In this document: positions 1 to 7,511 of the stretch, piece by piece
How the letters are laid out: each line of letters starts with the position of its first letter
Position numbering within the stretch: the first letter of the stretch is position 1
NCBI GenBank assembly: GCA_013813605.1
Contig: JACCRL010000432.1
Span: 1 to 7,511, forward strand
Source of the DNA: Gemmatimonadaceae bacterium
GTDB lineage: Bacteria; Gemmatimonadota; Gemmatimonadetes; Gemmatimonadales; Gemmatimonadaceae
Direction: 5' to 3'
Length of the DNA: 7,511 bases
Program-made: the position numbers and the translations under genes
Notes under the pieces: model-generated
The model's input: the letters and a program-made list of their open reading frames with translations, nothing else
Databases searched by the model: none
What the model was told of the DNA's origin: nothing

Positions 1-422
1 GCCAGAACGCCGATCACCATCAGCACCACGAATCCGATCGGGTCGAACACGCGCTCGAGCGCCAGCGATGCCAGAACGGTGGAGCTGGGCACTCCCGTCG
101 CACGCGACACGAACACTACTCGCGCCGCATCTCCCCCATTGGCGACCAGCACGTTATTGAGTCCGGCGCCCGCCATCGTTGCGCGCATCGCCAGTCCGAG
201 CGACTTGATGCCCGCCGCGCGCAGGAAGATCCACCATCGCACGCCCTTGACGCCGATCGATACGATGTTGATCACGATCGCCGCGGCGAGGAGCGGGAGC
301 GATGCGTTTCGCATCGAGCTCCAGGCCTCGGACCAGTTGATGGTCCGGGCGAACATGACCAGGAAGCCAACGATTACCAGCGTCACCAGCAGGCGCAGGC
401 CCTTCTTCATGCCTGCGTTCAT
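1..422 (-). CDS. YbhN / LPG-synthase-TM family membrane protein, N-terminal part (runs off left edge)
   Basis: About 140 N-terminal residues are visible and the frame stays open to base 1. I translated it by hand. Residues 9-25 (LRLLVTLVIVGFLVMFA) form a first membrane helix after a basic start (MKKG, residues 5-8). A second hydrophobic stretch covers about 42-58 and a third begins near 128. Family landmarks are VRWWIFLRAAGI (61-72), a glycine/asparagine-rich stretch ending in NGGDAAR (95-101), and ASLALERVFD (118-127). These match the conserved N-terminal region of the integral membrane family that includes YbhN and the flippase/TM part of MprF (PF03706). Usual length is about 300-340 residues, so more than half is missing. 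The start at 422 is chosen because it makes an ATGA overlap with the deacetylase stop; an in-frame ATG at 410 (MKKGLRL) is a real alternative, and neither has a strong ribosome binding site. No MprF synthase domain can be seen. Family members are linked to lipid or glycolipid handling in the inner membrane; the substrate here is unknown. Confidence 0.82.
   Translation of the reverse strand, partial: MNAGMKKGLRLLVTLVIVGFLVMFARTINWSEAWSSMRNASLPLLAAAIVINIVSIGVKGVRWWIFLRAAGIKSLGLAMRATMAGAGLNNVLVANGGDAARVVFVSRATGVPSSTVLASLALERVFDPIGFVVLMVIGVL
419..422 (-). promoter_or_regulatory. ATGA stop/start overlap, deacetylase to membrane protein
   Basis: The TGA stop of the deacetylase (421-419) overlaps the ATG of the membrane protein (422-420). 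No GGAGG-like sequence lies upstream, so initiation probably depends on ribosomes finishing the deacetylase gene. The overlap is seen directly; coupling is inferred. Confidence 0.65.
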
Positions 423-1111
423 TCGGAGGGCAGCGTTACGAACTCGTATCCCTGGTCAACCAGCTTGTCGATGATTCGCGGCAACGCGGCCGCCGTCTGC
501 AGGCGATCTCCGTCAGGGTTGTAGCCATCGCCGTCGTGCAGCAGCACGATGGATCCAGGCCGCACACCCTCGAGAGTGCGTCGCACGATCTCCCCCACAC
601 CGGGTTTGTCGCTATCCCATACTCCCAGCGACCAACCAACCGTGCGCTCTCCATACGCGCGCGCGATCGGCGTCGTCCAGGGACTCCGGAACCCGTGCGG
701 CGCGCGGAAGTAGCGTGGGGCCGGCCCGCCGGCACGCTTGATGGCGCGAATGCCGAGACGGATATCGCGGCTCACATAGAACGGGCTGCGAAAGTGAAGC
801 TTGCGGTGAAAGTATCCGTGGTTGCCGATCTGGTGACCCTCGTGCGCGATCCGCCTCACGAGATCGGGCCACCGCTCGGCGTGGCTACCCAGAATGAAAA
901 ACGTCGCCAGCACCCCCTTGTCGGCAAGCGTGTCGAGAATTCTCGGTGTCGCGATCGGGTTCGGACCGTCGTCGAACGTGAGGGCGACGACCTTCTTATC
1001 GCTCGATATCCGCCCCAGCGTTGGGCCGAAGAACTTGCTGTTGCGATAGAAAGCGCCGTGAACCGCGCCGCCGAGCATCAGGAGTCCGCCAATGGGCGCG
1101 AGCGGAATCAT
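419..1111 (-). CDS. Polysaccharide deacetylase family protein (NodB domain, CE4-like)
   Basis: This 230-residue protein carries the whole NodB homology domain. It has motif 1 TFDDGP (45-50, with the catalytic/metal Asp pair D47-D48), motif 2 HGYFH (98-102, the HxxxH metal ligands), motif 3 RAPHG (136-140), a motif 4 region GWSLGVWDSD (159-168), and motif 5 LLHDGDG (190-196, with H192). The family uses a divalent metal to remove N- or O-acyl groups (acetyl, sometimes formyl) from amino sugars of chitin, peptidoglycan, exopolysaccharide or lipid-linked sugars. All key residues are present, so it should be active. The frame is open upstream to 1177, but the start at 1111 is chosen because it makes an ATGA overlap with the glycosyltransferase stop and removes an Arg-rich tail that is only antisense-like sequence inside the neighbour. 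Residues 4-21 are weakly hydrophobic, could be a short anchor, and are followed by basic residues (R23, K26); there is no clear cleavable signal peptide, so cytoplasmic or periplasmic location is open. A weak GGA lies about 9-10 bases upstream of the start. Confidence 0.93.
   Translation of the reverse strand: MIPLAPIGGLLMLGGAVHGAFYRNSKFFGPTLGRISSDKKVVALTFDDGPNPIATPRILDTLADKGVLATFFILGSHAERWPDLVRRIAHEGHQIGNHGYFHRKLHFRSPFYVSRDIRLGIRAIKRAGGPAPRYFRAPHGFRSPWTTPIARAYGERTVGWSLGVWDSDKPGVGEIVRRTLEGVRPGSIVLLHDGDGYNPDGDRLQTAAALPRIIDKLVDQGYEFVTLPSE
1108..1111 (-). promoter_or_regulatory. ATGA stop/start overlap, glycosyltransferase to deacetylase
   Basis: The TGA stop of the glycosyltransferase (1110-1108) shares bases with the ATG of the deacetylase (1111-1109). 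This overlap decides the deacetylase start and suggests that the two enzymes are made together by re-initiation. The overlap is seen; the coupling is inferred. Confidence 0.7.
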
Positions 1112-2241
1112 TCGTGCGTGTTCCGGCCGAGGACGGCGTTGTAGACGTCGAGTACCGCTTCGGTGACGCGGGGCCACGAGTACTTCTGCGCCTCCTGCCG
1201 TCCGCGCTTGCCGAGGCGGGCGCGCAGCGTCTCGTCATCGAGCAGCCTCACCAGCGCATCGGCCAGCGCGTCGCGATCTCCGCACTGCACCATCAGCGCC
1301 TCGCGCTCGTGCTTCACGACATCGCGGAAGCCGTAGATGTCGGAACACACGACCGGCGTCTCGCACGCCATCGACTCGAGCAGCGTTATTCCGAATGATG
1401 CCTTCGTCGTCGGGCACGCATAGATGGCGCTGTGCGCGTAGTATCCTGGCCGGCCGTCCAGTACCGACCCGACAAAAGTGATGTCGGGGTCCCCGCCCGC
1501 GGCGCGATAGTAGTGATTGCGCAGCGGACCGTCGCCGACGACGACGAGCTGAGCCTGGCGGCGGCGACCGCGAACCTTCTGGAACGATTCGATCAGCGTC
1601 GTCAGGCCGTTGCGGGGATCGAAGCGTCCCAGGAAAAGAATGACCGGAACATCGGTGCGCACGGCCGGGGGGCGGGGGACGTGCGGGTTGAATACATCGG
1701 TGTCGATGCCGTTCGGAACGATCGTCCAGTTGGCCTCGAAGTACCTGTTCAGCGCAACCGTCGTCGAGTGCGACACAGCGATCGCCGCCTGGAGCGTATC
1801 GAGACGCTTCTGGAAATACCGCTTGCCAACGGCGTAGCCAAGGGACCGCTCGAAGTACGTGTGAAACGTTCCCACCACCGGGCATTCAGCTTCCTCGATC
1901 GCCATCACCGGCAAGACCGGGCTCAACGGCGAGTGAACGTGCACGATGTCATAGCGGCCCGCCTTGAGAGCGTGGCGCAGGTCCTTGCGCAGGTTCCACC
2001 CAACGGTGACGCGCGCCTGCGAGCCGTTCGCATACACGGGGTGGCTCTGGCCGATACGGATGACGTGCGGCTCTTCGCGGGCGCCCTCGATGTTCGAGGT
2101 GATGATGTCGACCCGGTGTCCGTGCCGTCGCGCCTCGCGGGCAAAGAAGTGCACGTGCTCGCAGACGCCGCCAAGGTGAGGGTAGTAGTACTCCGTCACC
2201 AGCGCGATGCGCAGCGGCTTTGGATGTTGCACGTGCGCCAT
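1108..2241 (-). CDS. GT4-family glycosyltransferase, PimA/PimB-like
   Basis: A GT-B fold retaining glycosyltransferase of 377 residues. N-terminal (acceptor) domain: LRIALVTEYYYPHLGGV (10-26) with the glycine loop G24-G25, YDIVHVHSPLSPVLP (97-111), GTFHTYFERS (124-133). C-terminal (nucleotide-sugar) domain: VPNGIDTDVFNP (175-186), ILFLGRFDPRNGL (201-213), VVVGDGP (233-239), and SFGITLLESMACETPVV (282-298). The FHT and HVHSP segments resemble mycobacterial phosphatidylinositol mannosyltransferases and other lipid-acceptor GT4 enzymes; donor and acceptor cannot be fixed from sequence. Two donor-site positions are unusual: the first Glu of the EX7E motif is Ala281 (second Glu E289 is kept), and the usual Lys of the RKG loop is Asn211 (R206 is kept). 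No signal peptide or membrane helix is seen, so it should act at the cytosolic face. The start at 2241 is chosen because the protein then begins just before the first beta strand; the frame extends to an ATG at 2310, which would overlap ppdK by 20 bases and add 23 residues. No start has a clear ribosome binding site. Confidence 0.92.
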   Translation of the reverse strand: MAHVQHPKPLRIALVTEYYYPHLGGVCEHVHFFAREARRHGHRVDIITSNIEGAREEPHVIRIGQSHPVYANGSQARVTVGWNLRKDLRHALKAGRYDIVHVHSPLSPVLPVMAIEEAECPVVGTFHTYFERSLGYAVGKRYFQKRLDTLQAAIAVSHSTTVALNRYFEANWTIVPNGIDTDVFNPHVPRPPAVRTDVPVILFLGRFDPRNGLTTLIESFQKVRGRRRQAQLVVVGDGPLRNHYYRAAGGDPDITFVGSVLDGRPGYYAHSAIYACPTTKASFGITLLESMACETPVVCSDIYGFRDVVKHEREALMVQCGDRDALADALVRLLDDETLRARLGKRGRQEAQKYSWPRVTEAVLDVYNAVLGRNTHE

Positions 2242-2290
2242 CGGCAGTGATGGCGCGGGCAGCAGATCCACCCGGCGGGCGAGACTCGAC
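2242..2290 (-). other. Short spacer between ppdK and the glycosyltransferase
   Basis: These 49 bases are the largest gap between genes in the window, and they vanish if the glycosyltransferase starts at 2310. I see no hairpin followed by a U-run and no good promoter boxes, so nothing here clearly ends or starts a transcript. It is the most natural boundary between the metabolic block and the envelope cassette. Confidence 0.5.
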
Positions 2291-4954
<2,664 letters not shown>

Positions 4955-4958
4955 GCGC

Positions 4959-6341
4959 TCAGCACCCGCAGCCGAAGCGAAGCTTTTCAGGATCGGCGGG
5001 CGGCGGGGTCGGATAGTCGCCGGAGAAGCACGCGTGGCAGAAGCCGCCCGGCCCTCCGGGGACTGATTCCAGCATTCCCTCCAGTGTGAGATACCCGAGT
5101 GAGTCGGCGCCGAGCTCGGCGCTGATCTCCGGGATCGTCATGTTCGCGCCGATGAGCTCTTCGCGGGTGGGTGTGTCGATGCCGTAATAGCAGGGTCCGG
5201 TGATGGGGGACGAGCCAACCCGCAGATGCACCTCTCGCGCCCCGGCGTTCCGGACCATGCTTACCAACCCGCGGGTGGTTGTGCCCCGGACGATGGAGTC
5301 GTCGACCATTACGACACTTTTGCCGCGCAGAACCTCTTTTACCGCGTTGTACTTCACCTTCACCTTTGCATCGCGTCCCGCCTGCGTCGGCTGGAGAAAG
5401 GTGCGGCCGACGTAGTGATTGCGGATGAGCGCCAGCTCCAGCGGAATTCCCGACTCCTCGGCGAAGCCCAGCGCCGCGGAGTTGGACGAATCGGGAACAC
5501 TGAAAACGAAGTCCGCTCCCGGCGCGGGAAAATCACGCGCCAGCCGTCGGCCGAGCTCCCGCCGTGCGCGATCGACGGATCCGCCGAACACGGTGCTGTC
5601 GGGCCGCGAGAAGTACACGTACTCGAACACGCACTTGCGGGATTCGTGGGCGTCGAGAGGGAAGCTCGAGCGGATTCCGTCGCGGTCGACAGCGATGATC
5701 TCACCGCGTTCCACCTCGCGGATGAGCGTGGCGCCGAGCAGGTCGAGCGCGCAGCTCTCCGACGCGAAAAGCGTCGCGTCACCGAGCTTTCCCATCACCA
5801 GTGGACGCCATCCGCGCGGATCGCGGGCCGCGAGCAGCGTGTCGCCGACGAGCACCACGAGACAGTAGGCGCCTTCCACGCCACGCAACGCGTCGGCGAG
5901 CCTGTCCTCGGGCCTGGTTGCGGAGGAGCGGGCAAGCCGGTGGACGAGAACCTCCGAATCCATCGTCGATGTAAAGATCGAGCCCGCGTCCTCGAGCTCA
6001 TGCCTTAGCTCGGTTGCATTGATAAGGTTGCCGTTGTGCGCCAGCCCGATGTGTCCGTCACGGAAGCGGGCGAGAACGGGCTGTGCGTTCTCGATCGTGG
6101 ACGACCCGGCGGTGCTGTACCTCGTGTGCCCGATCGCAATGTCTCCGCCGAGACCGCTCAGGTCTGGAGCGCCGAACCCTTCCGATACGAGCCCCATTCC
6201 CTTCAGCGCTCTCGCGCCCTTCTGCCTGTCGACGGCAACGATGCCGGACGACTCCTGGCCGCGGTGCTGGAGAGAGTAAAGTCCGAGGTGCGAGATCTCG
6301 GCGGCGTGCTCGTGACCATAGATGCCAAAGATTCCGCACAT
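4959..6341 (-). CDS. purF: Amidophosphoribosyltransferase (PurF), predicted Fe-S type
   Basis: Complete 460-residue enzyme for the first committed step of purine synthesis: PRPP + glutamine + H2O give 5-phosphoribosylamine + glutamate + PPi. The N-terminal class II glutaminase begins MCGIFGIYG with Cys2 as nucleophile, followed by QHRGQESSGI (25-34), GHTRYST (71-77), HNGNL (102-106) and STMDSE (125-130). The phosphoribosyltransferase half carries EYVYFSRPDS (240-249) and the PRPP loop VMVDDSIVRGTT (344-355). Cysteines C237, C384, C435 and C438 fall where the Bacillus subtilis enzyme binds its 4Fe-4S cluster (C236, C382, C437, C440), so a structural, oxygen-sensitive cluster is expected. The B. 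subtilis propeptide is absent: only Met1 needs removing, and no ATG, GTG or TTG lies upstream in frame before a stop. The tail FGCGC adds two further cysteines (458, 460). Feedback inhibition by AMP/GMP is typical of the family. The start is fixed by Cys2 and by the TGATG overlap with purL. Confidence 0.98.
   Translation of the reverse strand: MCGIFGIYGHEHAAEISHLGLYSLQHRGQESSGIVAVDRQKGARALKGMGLVSEGFGAPDLSGLGGDIAIGHTRYSTAGSSTIENAQPVLARFRDGHIGLAHNGNLINATELRHELEDAGSIFTSTMDSEVLVHRLARSSATRPEDRLADALRGVEGAYCLVVLVGDTLLAARDPRGWRPLVMGKLGDATLFASESCALDLLGATLIREVERGEIIAVDRDGIRSSFPLDAHESRKCVFEYVYFSRPDSTVFGGSVDRARRELGRRLARDFPAPGADFVFSVPDSSNSAALGFAEESGIPLELALIRNHYVGRTFLQPTQAGRDAKVKVKYNAVKEVLRGKSVVMVDDSIVRGTTTRGLVSMVRNAGAREVHLRVGSSPITGPCYYGIDTPTREELIGANMTIPEISAELGADSLGYLTLEGMLESVPGGPGGFCHACFSGDYPTPPPADPEKLRFGCGC
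4960..4969 (-). promoter_or_regulatory. Likely ppdK ribosome binding site, shared 10-mer
   Basis: The coding strand carries GCGGGTGCTG, ending five bases before the ppdK ATG and overlapping the last codons of purF. Its GGTG core, eight bases from the start, can pair with the CACC part of the 16S rRNA tail. The same ten bases precede the purF start. The match is seen; the ribosome-binding role is inferred. Confidence 0.45.
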
Positions 6342-6343
6342 CA
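6339..6343 (-). promoter_or_regulatory. TGATG overlap, purL stop to purF start
   Basis: The TGA of purL (6343-6341) and the ATG of purF (6341-6339) share one base. This places the two purine enzymes in one translationally coupled unit and agrees with the start needed to expose Cys2 of PurF. Confidence 0.75.
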
Positions 6344-7511
6344 GGCAGCACCCGCTGTTTGAAGGTCAGTCGCGGCGTGCTCGGGCGTTCGCGCCATGAT
6401 ATTCGGAATGGCGTCGTGATAGGCGGCGGCAAGCCGGGCGAGCGGCGCGGAGAACTGCCGGCTGCGAAGCTTGAACTCGATCACCTTCGTGGCTCGCTTC
6501 ACCGTTCCGATGCGGCGGCAGGGAACACCAGCGCTCTTCGCCGCCGCCGCTACGGCGTCTGGCGCCGTAGTAGAGATGAGAATGCGTGCCTGGCTCTCGC
6601 TATAGAGGAGAGCGCGCGCGGGAAGGTCACCGAGCGCAGTAAGGTCAATGGACGCGCCGTACAGGTCGTCTCTGTTTCCAACGCAGGATTCAGCGATGCA
6701 CACCGCGAGTCCGCCATCGCTGCAGTCGTGCGCCGATGCGACGTACCCGGCCTTGATCGCATCGAGTAGCGTGTCGATCAGCCGGCGCTCGCGGGCGGGG
6801 TCGCATTGGGGGGGAGCGCCGAGGACGGTTCCGTGGATGCGCGACAGGTACTCACTGCCGCCGAGCTCGGCGAGGGTGTCGCCGAGCAGGAGTATCGCAT
6901 CGCCGTCGTTGCTGAATACGGAGCGCGTCACATGGTCGATGTCCTCGATCAGACCCACCATTCCGATCACCGGAGTTGGGTAAACGGCGCCCGAAGGATT
7001 CTCGTTATATAGCGAAACGTTTCCACCGGTGACCGGAGTCTCCAGCGCGCGGCAGGCTTCGCCCATTCCCGCCACCGCTTCCTTCAGCTGGTAGAACACC
7101 TCGGGCCGCGTCGGATTGCCAAAGTTGAGGCAGTTGGTGATCGCCATTGGCCGCGCGCCCGTGCAGGCGACGTTGCGCGCTGCTTCCGCGACGGCGATGC
7201 GTCCGCCCATGCGCGGATCGAGATACACATAGCGTCCATTGCAATCCGTCTTGAGCGCGAGTGCCTTGCGCGTTCCCCGCACGCGAATGACTGCGGCGTC
7301 GCCCTCGCCGGGCCCGATGACGGTGCTCGTGCGGACGGTGGAGTCGTACTGGCGGTGCGCCCACGCCTTGCTGGCGATCGTCGGCGAGGAGAGCATCTGC
7401 TCCAGGGTCCACACCGGATCCGACTCCTCGGCGCGCTCAGCGATCGACAGCGGATCCTTGCCGCGGAGCATGGCGATAGCGGGAGCCTCGCGCGCCTTCG
7501 GAGAATAGGAG
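6341..7511 (-). CDS. purL: Phosphoribosylformylglycinamidine synthase subunit PurL, C-terminal half (runs off right edge)
   Basis: The frame is open to base 7511, giving 389 complete residues of a protein usually about 740 long. PurL is the synthase subunit that converts FGAR + ATP + glutamine-derived ammonia to FGAM, the fourth step of purine synthesis. Counting from the window edge, the sequence shows QYDSTVRTSTVIGPGEGDAA (54-73), DCNGRYVYLDPRMGG (89-103), AVAEAARNVACTGARP (106-121), NCLNFGNP (125-132), TGGNVSLYNENPSG (160-173), PTPVIGMVGLIED (177-189) and SAHDCSDGGLA (258-268). These match the second half of Bacillus-type PurL (second AIR-synthase-like N and C domains). The protein stops right after this domain with no glutaminase domain, so it is the small type that needs separate PurQ and PurS, expected outside the window. 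The ATG at 7471 is an internal methionine, not the start: coding similarity and open frame continue through the edge. Confidence 0.97.
   Translation of the reverse strand, partial: SYSPKAREAPAIAMLRGKDPLSIAERAEESDPVWTLEQMLSSPTIASKAWAHRQYDSTVRTSTVIGPGEGDAAVIRVRGTRKALALKTDCNGRYVYLDPRMGGRIAVAEAARNVACTGARPMAITNCLNFGNPTRPEVFYQLKEAVAGMGEACRALETPVTGGNVSLYNENPSGAVYPTPVIGMVGLIEDIDHVTRSVFSNDGDAILLLGDTLAELGGSEYLSRIHGTVLGAPPQCDPARERRLIDTLLDAIKAGYVASAHDCSDGGLAVCIAESCVGNRDDLYGASIDLTALGDLPARALLYSESQARILISTTAPDAVAAAAKSAGVPCRRIGTVKRATKVIEFKLRSRQFSAPLARLAAAYHDAIPNIMARTPEHAATDLQTAGAA
6346..6355 (-). promoter_or_regulatory. Likely purF ribosome binding site, shared 10-mer
   Basis: The coding strand has GCGGGTGCTG ending four bases before the purF ATG, inside the last codons of purL. 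The GGTG core sits seven bases from the start, a normal distance. It is identical to the element before ppdK but is read in a different frame. The role is inferred. Confidence 0.45.

Noticed and set aside
79..474. Plus-strand open frame of 131 codons at the left edge
   Set aside because: It lies antisense to the YbhN-family reading frame, which has clear membrane helices and family motifs.
1112..1177. Longer deacetylase start at 1177
   Set aside because: It would add 22 Arg/Pro-rich residues inside the glycosyltransferase gene, while the start at 1111 gives an ATGA overlap and a normal NodB protein.
536..2250. Several plus-strand open frames (75-272 codons) opposite the deacetylase and glycosyltransferase
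   Set aside because: All overlap genes with clear catalytic motifs on the other strand, have low-complexity Arg/Ala-rich translations and no family resemblance.
6058..6432. Minus-strand open frame of 124 codons across the purL/purF junction
   Set aside because: It is in a different frame from both genes, Arg-rich, and offers no homology; the TGATG junction leaves no room for an extra gene.

Overview
The window is a GC-rich (by eye, low 60s %), gene-dense piece of a bacterial chromosome. Six genes lie head to tail on the minus strand, almost without gaps. GC-rich third codon positions and the gene mix suit a free-living, probably soil or sediment bacterium. My best guess is Gemmatimonadota, but this is an impression from gene order and protein style and was not tested. 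No RNA genes, mobile elements, CRISPR arrays, long repeats or convincing terminators were seen.

Reading in the direction of transcription (right to left): the C-terminal half of purL (FGAM synthase, small type) enters from the right edge. It ends in a TGATG overlap with purF (amidophosphoribosyltransferase, Fe-S type). Four bases after purF comes ppdK (pyruvate, phosphate dikinase), complete and with its catalytic residues. After a short gap follow a GT4 glycosyltransferase, a NodB-type polysaccharide deacetylase and the start of a multi-pass membrane protein of the YbhN/LPG-synthase-TM family, which runs off the left edge. The last three genes are joined by two ATGA stop/start overlaps, so they look translationally coupled.

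The layout reads as a de novo purine block (purL-purF) with a central-carbon/pyrophosphate enzyme (ppdK) attached, followed by a three-gene envelope or glycolipid cassette. All six could sit on one transcript, although a separate promoter for the cassette inside the end of ppdK cannot be excluded. PurL and PurF act early in IMP synthesis. PPDK interconverts pyruvate/ATP/Pi with PEP/AMP/PPi and could reuse the PPi that PurF releases. The cassette suggests addition of a sugar to an acceptor, removal of an N-acyl group from it, and a membrane step; the product is unknown.

Most of the window is ordinary housekeeping. The points worth a second look are two substitutions at usually conserved donor-site positions of the glycosyltransferase, the coupled GT/deacetylase/membrane-protein cassette, the placement of ppdK in the purine block, a PurF with all four Fe-S cysteines but no propeptide, and an identical 10-base element just upstream of both the purF and ppdK start codons.
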